From Azorhizobium caulinodans ORS 571 (GTDB lineage Bacteria > Pseudomonadota > Alphaproteobacteria > Rhizobiales > Xanthobacteraceae): a stretch of 64,000 nucleotides of DNA. Both the position numbers and the translations under genes were made by a program. Positions within the stretch are counted from its first letter, which is position 1, and the number at the start of each line of letters is the position of its first letter. The notes under the pieces are model-generated. The model ran no database searches, was not told the origin of the DNA, and saw only the letters and a program-made list of their open reading frames with translations. This document shows, piece after piece, positions 44,763 to 53,183 of the stretch. Location of the stretch: assembly GCF_000010525.1 (NCBI RefSeq), contig NC_009937.1, positions 5,050,001 through 5,114,000 on the forward strand. The letters are read 5' to 3'.

Positions 44763-45689
44763 ATGCTTGAAGGCCTGCCGCCCAACGACGCCACCCATGT
44801 GATGCGCCTCAGCGCGCCCGAGCGGGAAGCCCGGCGCGTGGCGGACTTCCTCGCCGAGCATTTCGACCCGGCCGAGGTGGCGGTGGCCAATTTCGAACAG
44901 CCGGACGGCAGCTGGGCCATCGAGCTTTATGCCGGCGAGGCGTTCGATGCCGAGCTCCTGCGCGAACTCGTCACCATCGCCGCCGGCGCGGAGATGGCCG
45001 CGCAGGTCTCCTTCCACGCCATCGAGCAGACGGACTGGGTCGCCTCCAGCCTCGAAGGCCTTGCGCCGGTGCGCGTCGGCTCCTTCATCGTCCACGGCAG
45101 CCATGACCGCGCCCGCGTGCCGACGAACGCCATCGGCATCGAGATCGAGGCGGCGCTCGCCTTCGGTACCGGCCACCACGGGACCACGCAGGGCTGCCTC
45201 GCGGCCATTGCCGACATGGCCAAGCTCGGCACGCCCCGTCGCATCCTCGATGTGGGCACGGGCACGGGCGTGCTCGCCATCGCGGCGGCGCGGCAGTTCC
45301 GGCGTCCGGTGGTGGCGAGCGATCTCGACGATGTGGCGGTGAAGACGGCGCGGGAGAATGCCCGCTTCAACGGGGCGGGGCCGTTCGTGACGCTGCATCT
45401 GGCGGCGGGCGTCGATGCCATGAGCGTGAAGGCGGGTGCGCCTTACGATCTCATTCTGGCGAACATCCTGCTGCCGCCGCTGAAGCGGCTGGCGCGCCCC
45501 GTGCGTCCGCTGCTGGCGCCGGGGGGATGGCTGGTGCTGTCCGGCCTTCTGCCGAACCATGCCAATGCGGCGCTGGCGGCCTATCGGGCGCAGGGCCTGA
45601 AGCTGGTGCGGCGCCGCGACATCGACGGCTGGACCAGCCTGATCCTTTCCGCCACCGGGGCCGCGCCCCGGCGGGAGGACATCTACTGA
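44763..45689 (+). CDS. prmA: Ribosomal protein L11 methyltransferase
   Basis: The 308-residue enzyme has the PrmA N-terminal substrate-binding domain and a class I methyltransferase core: ALAFGTGHHGTTQGCLAAI, SAM-binding LDVGTGTGVLAIAAAR, and the catalytic-site motif DLILANILLPPL, all diagnostic. It trimethylates lysines and the N-terminus of L11. GAGG upstream of the ATG at 44763 fixes the start; the frame extends to 44646 without homology. It stands alone here. Confidence 0.95.
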   Translation: MLEGLPPNDATHVMRLSAPEREARRVADFLAEHFDPAEVAVANFEQPDGSWAIELYAGEAFDAELLRELVTIAAGAEMAAQVSFHAIEQTDWVASSLEGLAPVRVGSFIVHGSHDRARVPTNAIGIEIEAALAFGTGHHGTTQGCLAAIADMAKLGTPRRILDVGTGTGVLAIAAARQFRRPVVASDLDDVAVKTARENARFNGAGPFVTLHLAAGVDAMSVKAGAPYDLILANILLPPLKRLARPVRPLLAPGGWLVLSGLLPNHANAALAAYRAQGLKLVRRRDIDGWTSLILSATGAAPRREDIY

Positions 45690-45744
45690 AGACCGACGAG
45701 CCGCGCGGCTCGATCAGGAGGGGCGGGACCGATGTCCCGTCCGC

Positions 45745-45930
45745 TCACTGAAGCGGGTAACGGCCACCCGGACGCTGCACATACTTCAGCACTTCACGCT
45801 CGGCCTGCTCGGTGCGGGCGGCGATGATGGCGTCGAGCACGCGGGCGAAGAAACCCTTCTTCGGCTCGGCATTCACGGCGCCTTGGGCGGCCGGAGCGAA
45901 CTTGGGGGTCGAGTAGATCACGGCGCTCAT
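45745..45930 (-). CDS. Small conserved-looking protein, 61 residues
   Basis: The product starts MSAVIYSTPKFAPAAQGAVN and has a helical, charged C-terminal half (GFFARVLDAIIAARTEQAER followed by EVLKYVQRPG). The FFxRxLxAIIxAR pattern resembles small alphaproteobacterial proteins related to DUF1127 units, but I cannot assign it firmly. AGAAGGG precedes the ATG at 45930. A dense cluster of TGCA tetramers lies directly upstream, hinting at regulated expression. Confidence 0.6.
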   Translation of the reverse strand: MSAVIYSTPKFAPAAQGAVNAEPKKGFFARVLDAIIAARTEQAEREVLKYVQRPGGRYPLQ

Positions 45931-45949
45931 GACGGAGGCCCTTCTGCTT

Positions 45950-46070
45950 TGCACTTCCTGATGCAATGCAAAATACGCCGTGTTGCGCCGCAGCAGAACT
46001 GATAGGTAAGCATGCCTGTCCTGCACACGATGCAGACATGCCCTCTCTCTATGCAGAGTTGCATGATGCA
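45950..46070. promoter_or_regulatory. Cluster of eight TGCA palindromes
   Basis: TGCA occurs at 45950, 45962, 45967, 46022, 46031, 46052, 46060 and 46067, eight times in 121 bp where about half a copy would be expected. Several have the form ATGCA(G/A). The cluster lies just upstream of the 61-residue gene on the minus strand and looks like a multi-site operator. Confidence 0.45.
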
Positions 46071-46143
46071 GGGGACGTGACCTGCGCCGTGCGCAGGTGT
46101 CCGGGGGATCCCGTCCTCCGTTCCCGTTACCCGAAAAGACCCC

Positions 46144-46653
46144 TCAGCAGCGCTGGGGCATGCCGATGGCGCGGCCGATGCCGTCCGGCCGGGCGAGGGC
46201 CGCGTGGGCGACCCGCATGGCGGCGGCGCGCTCCACCACATCGTCGGGCATGGCCTCGGCGCGGCGGCTGTCGAGATCCACGTGCAGCGCCACCTGCTCC
46301 AGCGTCGCCGACACCCACCCTTCCGTGCCGTGGTGGAGCGTCTCGAAGACGTGCAGGCGCTTGTCGTCATAATCGACCAGCCGCACGGTGACGCGCACCG
46401 GCGCACCCACGGCCAGTTCGCGCAGATAGCGGGTGTGGGTTTCCACCGTGAAGAAGGAGGAGCCGCGCAGCCGCGCCAGCGAGGGGCCGAGCCCCAGGAG
46501 GTCGAGCACCTCGTCGAAGGCGCGATCGAACAGCAGGCTGTAATAGGCGACGTTCAGATGGCCGTTGTAGTCGGTCCAGTCCCGTTTCACCTCCATGGTG
46601 GAGGAAACGAAGGGAGCGAAGAAAACCGGCTCGAAATCCTGTGTTTTCAGCAT
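46144..46653 (-). CDS. Thioesterase family protein (hot-dog fold)
   Basis: The 169-residue protein has the 4HBT-type pattern: MEVKRDWTDYNGHLNVAYYS with the conserved acidic residue and the NGHLN turn, then FTVETHTRYLRELAVGAPVR and HVFETLHHGTEGWVSATLEQ. Such single hot-dog enzymes form dimers or tetramers and hydrolyse acyl-CoA thioesters. The substrate is unknown; relatives associated with carnitine metabolism show similar motifs. GGAGG 8 nt before the ATG at 46653 settles the start. Confidence 0.85.
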   Translation of the reverse strand: MLKTQDFEPVFFAPFVSSTMEVKRDWTDYNGHLNVAYYSLLFDRAFDEVLDLLGLGPSLARLRGSSFFTVETHTRYLRELAVGAPVRVTVRLVDYDDKRLHVFETLHHGTEGWVSATLEQVALHVDLDSRRAEAMPDDVVERAAAMRVAHAALARPDGIGRAIGMPQRC

Positions 46654-46804
46654 GGAGACGCCTCCGGGTTCGGGGAGGTTGCTCGTCGGGCACTCAGTGT
46701 GCCGCCACCTAAGGCAACGGTCACTACCGAAATGGCGTGAGAATGGTCGCACTGCGGAAAGCTGGTGCAGCGAACACGTCAAATCTGCGCCCGGCCACGA
46801 ATCG

Positions 46805-46833
46805 TTTTCAGGCCGCGTTCATCCCGATACACT
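46805..46833 (+). promoter_or_regulatory. Candidate sigma-70 promoter for the FAD-linked oxidase gene
   Basis: TTTTCA (46805-46810), a 17-nt spacer and TACACT (46828-46833) lie 42 nt before the ATG at 46876. Each box matches the consensus at four of six positions. Confidence 0.4.
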
Positions 46834-46875
46834 CCGGCGCGGAAACGCCCCGCCACAGATCTTAAGGAATTCTAA

Positions 46876-48288
46876 ATGCTTGGTGCAGCCGCGAAGGACA
46901 GCTTCGCCGATGAGGCCGCGCTTGGTCAGGCGCTGGCCGAGCTCACCGCCCGCCTCGGTAACAAAGTCGTGATGTCGCGCCCGGTCCGCGAGCAGCACGC
47001 CAATGTCACAACCTTCCTGCCCAACGAGCCGGCAGATGCGGTGGTTTTTGCCGATTGCATCGAGGATGTGCAAACCACCGTGCGCATCTGCGCCGCCCAT
47101 CGGGTGCCCGTGATCGCCTGGGGTGCCGGAACCTCGCTGGAAGGCCATGTGAATGCGCCCTATGGCGGCGTGTGCATCGACCTCTCCGGCATGAACCGCA
47201 TCCTCAAGATCAATACCGACGATCTCGACTGCGTCATCGAGCCCGGCGTCACCCGCAAGCGCCTGAACGAGGAACTGCGCGACCAGGGGCTGTTCTTCCC
47301 CATCGATCCCGGCGCCGATGCCTCGCTGGGCGGCATGGCCTCCACCCGCGCGTCGGGCACCAATGCGGTGCGCTACGGCACCATGAAAGACAACGTGCTG
47401 GCCCTGAAGGTGGTGATGCCGAATGGCGAACTCATCACCACGTCGCGTCGCGCCCGCAAGTCCTCGGCCGGCTATGACCTCACCCGCCTGTTCATCGGCG
47501 CGGAAGGCACGCTGGGCATCATCGTCGAGATCACGCTGAAGCTTTACGGCATTCCCGAGAGCATCGTGGCCGGCGTGTGCTCCTTCCCGACCATCACGGA
47601 TGCCTGCAACACCGTGATCCAGACCATCCAGTGCGGCATTCCGGTGGCCCGCATCGAGCTGCTGGACGAGGTGCAGGTCCGCGCCTCCAACGCCTATGCC
47701 AAGCTGAGCCTGCCCGAGACGCCCCACCTGTTCCTCGAATTCCACGGCACGGAAGCCGGCGCCGCCGAGCAGGCGGAACGCTTTGGGGAGCTGGCTTCCG
47801 AGAATGGCGGCGGCCCCTTCACCTTCGCCGGCAAGGCGGAAGACCGCTCTAAGCTCTGGCAGGCCCGGCACGATGCCTATTGGTCCGTGCTGCCGATGCG
47901 CCCCGGCGCCAAGGCGGTGGCGACCGACGTCTGCGTGCCCATCTCGCGCCTTGCCGAATGCGTGGAAGCGACGAAGGCCGACATTGTGGAGATGGGGCTC
48001 GTCGCCCCCATCGTCGGCCACGTGGGCGATGGAAACTTCCACACCACGCTGATGGTGGACGTGACCGACCACGCCGACGTGGCCAAGGCGGAAATCTTCA
48101 TGAAGCGCCTCGTGGAGCGGGCCCTCGCCATGGAAGGCACCTGCACCGGCGAGCACGGCGTGGGCGAGGGCAAGAAGAAGTATCTTCTGGCCGAGCATGG
48201 CGCCGAGACGCTTGAAGCCATGCGCACGCTCAAGCGGGCCTTCGACCCGCACAACATCATGAACCCGGGCAAGATCGTCTCGCTCTGA
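46876..48288 (+). CDS. FAD-linked 2-hydroxyacid dehydrogenase (D-lactate dehydrogenase / GlcD type)
   Basis: The 470-residue protein has a PCMH-type FAD-binding domain (VPVIAWGAGTSLEGHVNAPY, DPGADASLGGMASTRASGTN, SAGYDLTRLFIGAEGTLGII) and a C-terminal FAD-linked oxidase domain with the metal-site histidines in VGHVGDGNFHTT and GEHGVGEGKKKYL. It oxidises a D-2-hydroxyacid, D-lactate or glycolate being the usual choices, and passes electrons to quinone or cytochrome c. The absence of glcE and glcF favours a stand-alone D-lactate dehydrogenase. AAGGAA precedes the ATG. Confidence 0.88.
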   Translation: MLGAAAKDSFADEAALGQALAELTARLGNKVVMSRPVREQHANVTTFLPNEPADAVVFADCIEDVQTTVRICAAHRVPVIAWGAGTSLEGHVNAPYGGVCIDLSGMNRILKINTDDLDCVIEPGVTRKRLNEELRDQGLFFPIDPGADASLGGMASTRASGTNAVRYGTMKDNVLALKVVMPNGELITTSRRARKSSAGYDLTRLFIGAEGTLGIIVEITLKLYGIPESIVAGVCSFPTITDACNTVIQTIQCGIPVARIELLDEVQVRASNAYAKLSLPETPHLFLEFHGTEAGAAEQAERFGELASENGGGPFTFAGKAEDRSKLWQARHDAYWSVLPMRPGAKAVATDVCVPISRLAECVEATKADIVEMGLVAPIVGHVGDGNFHTTLMVDVTDHADVAKAEIFMKRLVERALAMEGTCTGEHGVGEGKKKYLLAEHGAETLEAMRTLKRAFDPHNIMNPGKIVSL

Positions 48289-48856
48289 GACAGATTTTTG
48301 CCGGCGCCGTGCCGCTGACCTGAAGTCGGCGGCGCGGCGGATGCCTCGAGCTGGAGAGCCGGATTGGGACCACCCTTGCCGCCCACCCGCCACAGACCGG
48401 ACCGCGCCCCCGGCGTTGCCCGCGCTGGCGCGGCATGGGTGGGGCCGGAGTCTCTGGCGTGCGGGGAAGGGTTTCTCCGGCGGAGCGGCCGCTTGCGGAC
48501 TGGAGAGGGTCTTACCCCCCTCCCTGCCCTCCCCCACAAGGGGGGAGGGTTTCCCCGCCAGGGTTCAAACGTCCGGCGCGCCCGCGCAGGCGCAACCTGC
48601 CCCCTCCCCCCTTGTGGGGGAGGGCTGGGGAGGGGGGTAACACCCTCTTCGAAAAAACGCCGCAAGCATAACCAGCGGACGACCACCGTTCGCATGCGGG
48701 TGCCTCATCCCCATCCCGCGCCCCCTGCCCCCCACGAAAGCGTTTGGCCCGAAGGGGCGCGCCCCGCCGCGGGGCAGGCTATGAAGCCCCATCGGCCGGC
48801 CGCAAAAGCGCCGGCCTTCTGCGCCATCGTCGGTGCTCCGGCATGAGGACATCTGC
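48289..48856. other. 568-bp intergenic region holding repeat copy C
   Basis: Apart from the repeat at 48512-48640 I see no gene. Open frames in it are short, proline- and arginine-rich and lack ribosome binding sites. The last 60 bp should contain the promoter of the AsmA gene. Confidence 0.5.
48512..48640. repeat. Paired-hairpin intergenic repeat, copy C
   Basis: A 129-bp element with perfect 13-bp terminal inverted repeats, TTACCCCCCTCCC (48512-48524) and GGGAGGGGGGTAA (48628-48640). The left inner hairpin is CCCTCCCCCACAAGGGGGGAGGG and the right is CCCTCCCCCCTTGTGGGGGAGGG. The outer 40 bp at each end closely match copy A at 15430, and the centre differs. Confidence 0.85.
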
Positions 48857-51800
48857 GTGCAAGCCCTCCTGATCGGCCTCGCCTCGGCGGTGATCCTGGT
48901 GATCAGCGCGGCCTTTGCGGCGCCCTTCGTGGTGGACTGGACGATGTTCCGCGCCACCTTCGAGGCGCAGGCGAGCCGCGTCATCGGCCTGCCCGTGTCC
49001 ATCCGGGGCGGCATCGAGGCGGACATCCTGCCCGCGCCGCATCTCGTGCTGCACGACGTGGTGGTGGGCGGGGAGGACCGCACGAGCAGCGCCAGCATGC
49101 GCACGCTCAAGGCCGACCTCTCCCTCGGCGCCCTGCTGCGCGGCGAGGTGGAGGCGCCGAACGTCACACTCGTCCGGCCCCTTTTCAGCCTCGTCCTCGA
49201 CCCCAAAGGCCGCCTTGCGGCGCCGGCCGGCGGCGTGGCGGCGGGGGCCAGCGTCGGCCAGTTCATCATCGAGCAGGGCACGCTCGCCCTCGTGGACCGG
49301 GGCGCCGACCGCACCGTCCAGCTCACGGACCTGAACCTCAAGGGCGAGGCCCGTTCCGTCTCCGGTCCCTTCCGGCTGGACGGCGATCTCAAGGCCGGCA
49401 GCGAGCGCTACCAGCTGCGCGCGAACCTCGCCAAGTTCGGGGAGGAAGGCGGCAAGCTGCGCCTGATCGCGGAAGGCCGCACCCAGCCCTTCGCCCTCGA
49501 TCTCGACGGCACCCTGCGGCTTGTAGGAGATGTCCCGCGCTTCGAGGGCAAGGGCACGCTGAGCCGCAAGGGCGAAGCGGGAGCCGCCGAAGCCTGGCGC
49601 CTCGCCGCCGCCGTGCGGGCCTCGCCCGAGGCCATCGTCGCCGACACGCTCGAACTCACCATGGCCGAGGATACGCGGCCGGCCCAGCTCACCGGCTCGG
49701 CCCGTTTCTCCCTTGGCCGGGCCATCGGCCTTGATGCGGTGTTGAACGCCCGCAACCTGGATCTCGATGCCCTGCGTCCGCAAGCCGCGGGCGCGGCTGC
49801 CCCGACGCCGGCCGATGCCGCGGGCGCCCTCGTCGGCCTGCTCGCCAACCTGCCGGCCCCGGACGTGACCTCGCGGATCGGCATTTCGGTGGACCAGCTG
49901 ACGGTGAGCGGCACCGTCATCCGCGACGCCCGCGCCGATTTCACCGGCCTGCCGGACGGCTGGCGGGTGGACGCGGCGGAGGCCAAGCTGCCGGGCCAGA
50001 GCACCCTCCGTCTCTCGGGCATTCCGGCACGGCGCGGCACGGCGGCCGGCTTCGGCAGCGACCTCTTGTTCACCTCGGATGATCCCGCCGGCTTCCTGCG
50101 CTGGGCGGCGCCGCGCGCCAGCGCGGATCTCGCCGGCGCCGTGAAGGGACCGGTGAAGATTGCCGGGCGCATCACCCTCGCGGACACGCGCTACAGCCTC
50201 AGCAATGTGGAGGCTGCTTTCGGCCCGGCGCGCCTGCGCGGCAACGCCGCCCTCGACCTCACCGCCGCTGCGCCACGCCTCGATCTGACCTTGGCCGTCG
50301 ATGGCGCCGACCTCGATCCCCTCCTTGCCCTGGCAAGGCGTGGCATCGGCACGGGCACGCTTCCGCGGGCGGGCAATGTGGCGCTGGAAGGCCGTAACCT
50401 CACCTTCTCCGGCCTGCCGCTGCGCAGTCTTTCCCTCAGCGCGGAGGGCAAGGCCGGCGCGTGGACCCTCGGTCAACTCGCCGTCGAGGATCTCGTCGGC
50501 CTCAGCCTCTCGGGCACGGGCCGTCTGGAGACGGATGGCGGCACGCCAGCCGGCCGGCTGGCGCTCAGCATCGCAGGCAGCAAGGCGGACGGGCTTGTGC
50601 CCATGTCCCGGCTCGTCGCGGGGTCGGAGGCGGCCGAGACGCTGCAACGGCTCGCTCCCATCGCCGCGCCGGTGCAGATCGCCCTCACCGCCGACTGGGC
50701 CCGGGACGGCGCGAACGCCATCACTGCCGACGGCACGCTTGGCCAGATCACAGGCCGCGCCGCCTTCGCCCGCGCCCGGCCGGATGTGCCCGCCCGTGTG
50801 GATCTCGCCCTCGCTGCCAGCGATGGTGCCCGCGCGCTCGAAGCCGTCGGCCTGTCGGGGCTGCGTCCCGGACAGGGGCCGGGGCGGCTCGACCTCGCCA
50901 TCACCCCCAGGGACGGCGGAAGCGCGGATGTGGACGGACGCCTCGCGCTTGGCGAGGCGCAGCTCTCCGCCAAGGGCAGCGCCCGCCTCTCCTCCGAAGG
51001 TACGCTCCAGCCCACGCTCGACGTGACGCTGAACGGCCCCGACCTTCCCCGCCTGCTGGTGAATGCGGGGGCGCCCGACGCCGCCGTGCCCGGAACGCTC
51101 GCCTTCGCCGTCTCGCGAACGCCGGGACTGTGGCGACTGGAGCGCCTGACGGGCACACTCGGTGGCGCCCCCGTCTCCGGCGCCCTCGACCTTGAGCCGG
51201 GCAGCAACCCCCGCATCAGCGGCAAGCTCGCGACCGAGGCCCTGTCCCTTCCCCGCCTCATGGGCCTGTGGAGCGCCCGCAGCACGGGACCGGACGTGGG
51301 CACCGGCCCCTGGTCCGCCGCCCGCTTCGCTCCCGCCGCCCCGCTGCTGGCGACGCTGGCACTGGAGCTGACCGCGAAGAGTATCGAGCTCGGCGGTCCC
51401 TATGGGCTCACCGACGGGCGCATGAAGGTGACGGCGGACGGCAATGCCTTCGACCTGCGCGAACTTTCAGGCGCGCTGGGCGGCGGACACCTCTCCGGCG
51501 GCATCACGCTGCGCCGGCGGGGCGATCTCGTGCAGGCGGACGGGCATCTGGCGGTCGACGGCGTGGACAGCGCCGTGCTGCTCGCCCCGCTGGGCGTCCG
51601 CACGCCCCCGCGCGGCCGCGTCAGCCTTACGCTCGATGCGCTGGGCAGCGGCCGCTCGCCGCTGACGCTGGTGCAGGGTCTTTCGGGACAGGGCACGCTC
51701 TCGGTGCAGGAGCTGGAAATTCCGGGAGCCGATCCCAAGGCCCTCGACAGCGTTCTGGCCGACACCGCTGCCGGGCCGCCGCCGGAGGAGCGGCGCACCA

Positions 51801-52609
51801 CCGCCATGCTCGACCGGGCCTTCCAGCGCGGGCCGCTGAAGCTCGCGAGCCTCGAAGGCACCTTCGGCCTGCTCAATGGCGTCGCCCGCCTCACTCCGGC
51901 GCGCGCGAAGGTGGACGCCACCAGCATCACGCTGGGCGGGACGCTCGATTTCACCAGGATGCTGCTGGACGTGACGCTGGAACAGGAGGGCACCGACGTG
52001 CCCGGCACCATGCCCGGCGGCGTCATCTCCTGGCGCGGCCCGCTTGCGGCGCCGGAGCGCAAGGTCACCGCCACCGCCCTCACCGGCGTCATCGCCATGC
52101 GGGCCATCGAGCGCGAGACCAAGCGGCTGGAGGAACGCCAGAACGCCCGGCCCGCCGCCCCGCCGCCCGTACAGAGCGCGCCTCCGCCGCAGGCGCCGGC
52201 CCCGGTCCAGTCGCCGCCGCTTGCGCCCGCCGCTCCCACACCGGCCCCCATCTCCGCGCCGGTTCAGGCGCCTGCCCCGGAACCGGCCGCGCAGAAGCCC
52301 GCCACAGAGGCTGCGCCGGCCGCCGTGGCGCCCGCGGTCAACGCCACGCCCGCGCCGATGCCGGCTCCCGCTCCCCTGCCGCAGCCCGCGCCCCGTGCGG
52401 AAACGCGCTCGCCCCCGGTGCAGACGGATGCGCAGGCCGCACCGCCGCTGCCCCCGCCGGTGAACATCGCGCCCAGCGTGCGGCCCCGCGCCGAGCAGCC
52501 CGATCCCGAGCCGGCACCGGCGCAGGCACCCGGCGCGCCACTTCAGATTTCACCGACCTACGGCTTCGGCACCCTCTTCCGCCCGCCCGGCATCGTGCCG
52601 GAGCAATGA
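48857..52609 (+). CDS. Very large AsmA family protein
   Basis: The 1250-residue protein has one N-terminal membrane helix (LLIGLASAVILVISAAFAAP) and then a long series of beta-strand repeats of the AsmA/TamB type. The opening VVDWTMFRATFEAQASRVIG, then DILPAPHLVLHDVVVGG, is the AsmA N-terminal signature; the C-terminal AsmA domain lies around residues 830-1080. Family members are thought to bridge the envelope and move phospholipids. The last 170 residues are an Ala/Pro/Gln-rich tail (PPPQAPAPVQSPPLAPAAPT). GTG 48857 is preferred, with GAGGAC 6 nt upstream, over GTG 48833. Confidence 0.85.
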   Translation: MQALLIGLASAVILVISAAFAAPFVVDWTMFRATFEAQASRVIGLPVSIRGGIEADILPAPHLVLHDVVVGGEDRTSSASMRTLKADLSLGALLRGEVEAPNVTLVRPLFSLVLDPKGRLAAPAGGVAAGASVGQFIIEQGTLALVDRGADRTVQLTDLNLKGEARSVSGPFRLDGDLKAGSERYQLRANLAKFGEEGGKLRLIAEGRTQPFALDLDGTLRLVGDVPRFEGKGTLSRKGEAGAAEAWRLAAAVRASPEAIVADTLELTMAEDTRPAQLTGSARFSLGRAIGLDAVLNARNLDLDALRPQAAGAAAPTPADAAGALVGLLANLPAPDVTSRIGISVDQLTVSGTVIRDARADFTGLPDGWRVDAAEAKLPGQSTLRLSGIPARRGTAAGFGSDLLFTSDDPAGFLRWAAPRASADLAGAVKGPVKIAGRITLADTRYSLSNVEAAFGPARLRGNAALDLTAAAPRLDLTLAVDGADLDPLLALARRGIGTGTLPRAGNVALEGRNLTFSGLPLRSLSLSAEGKAGAWTLGQLAVEDLVGLSLSGTGRLETDGGTPAGRLALSIAGSKADGLVPMSRLVAGSEAAETLQRLAPIAAPVQIALTADWARDGANAITADGTLGQITGRAAFARARPDVPARVDLALAASDGARALEAVGLSGLRPGQGPGRLDLAITPRDGGSADVDGRLALGEAQLSAKGSARLSSEGTLQPTLDVTLNGPDLPRLLVNAGAPDAAVPGTLAFAVSRTPGLWRLERLTGTLGGAPVSGALDLEPGSNPRISGKLATEALSLPRLMGLWSARSTGPDVGTGPWSAARFAPAAPLLATLALELTAKSIELGGPYGLTDGRMKVTADGNAFDLRELSGALGGGHLSGGITLRRRGDLVQADGHLAVDGVDSAVLLAPLGVRTPPRGRVSLTLDALGSGRSPLTLVQGLSGQGTLSVQELEIPGADPKALDSVLADTAAGPPPEERRTTAMLDRAFQRGPLKLASLEGTFGLLNGVARLTPARAKVDATSITLGGTLDFTRMLLDVTLEQEGTDVPGTMPGGVISWRGPLAAPERKVTATALTGVIAMRAIERETKRLEERQNARPAAPPPVQSAPPPQAPAPVQSPPLAPAAPTPAPISAPVQAPAPEPAAQKPATEAAPAAVAPAVNATPAPMPAPAPLPQPAPRAETRSPPVQTDAQAAPPLPPPVNIAPSVRPRAEQPDPEPAPAQAPGAPLQISPTYGFGTLFRPPGIVPEQ

Positions 52610-52621
52610 GCGGAGGGAGGC

Positions 52622-53131
52622 TTAGCGCTTCTCCAGCGTCACATAGCTGAAAGCGTATTCGTCCTGCGGCCCCTGTAGCGGCCCCTGCCGCTCCCGTTCA
52701 CGCCAGCGGGCCGGATCATAGGGTGGCAAGCGCACGTCGCCGTCCGGCTCGGCATGCACCAGCGTCAGATGCACGAGGGATGAGAGCGGCTCCGTCTCGG
52801 CGAAGATCTGCCGGCCGCCGATGACCGCAATCTCAGGTGCGCCCATCTGCCCGGCCGCGTCGTCCGCCAGACGGAGGGCCGCCGCGAGGGTCGTGGCCAC
52901 CCGCACTTGTGGTGGCGGCGCGAAGCCGGGATCGCGGCTCACCACCACGGAGATGCGCTCCGGCAGCGGCCGGCCGATGGAGAGGTAGGTGTGGCGCCCC
53001 ATGAGGATGGGTTTGCCGGTCGTCAGCGCCCGGAAGCGCTTCAGGTCCGAGGGCAGGTGCCAGGGCAGCTTCTGGTCGCGGCCGATCACGCCGTTCTCCG
53101 CCATGGCCACGATCTGGACGAGAGGACGCAT
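52622..53131 (-). CDS. folA: Dihydrofolate reductase
   Basis: The 169-residue enzyme starts VQIVAMAENGVIGRDQKLPW, with the loop tryptophan and the following HLPSDLKRFRALT placing the catalytic acidic residue as Asp, and has NADPH-binding PILMGRHTYLSIGRPLP and IAVIGGRQIFAE. It reduces dihydrofolate to tetrahydrofolate. thyA, often its neighbour, is not here. It converges with the AsmA gene, 12 bp apart, and follows the amine oxidase gene only at a distance. Confidence 0.95.
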   Translation of the reverse strand: MRPLVQIVAMAENGVIGRDQKLPWHLPSDLKRFRALTTGKPILMGRHTYLSIGRPLPERISVVVSRDPGFAPPPQVRVATTLAAALRLADDAAGQMGAPEIAVIGGRQIFAETEPLSSLVHLTLVHAEPDGDVRLPPYDPARWRERERQGPLQGPQDEYAFSYVTLEKR

Positions 53132-53183
53132 GGGACGCTCCGTTCGGATGCCATCCTAACGCGGGAGGAGCGCGAAGGATGCC

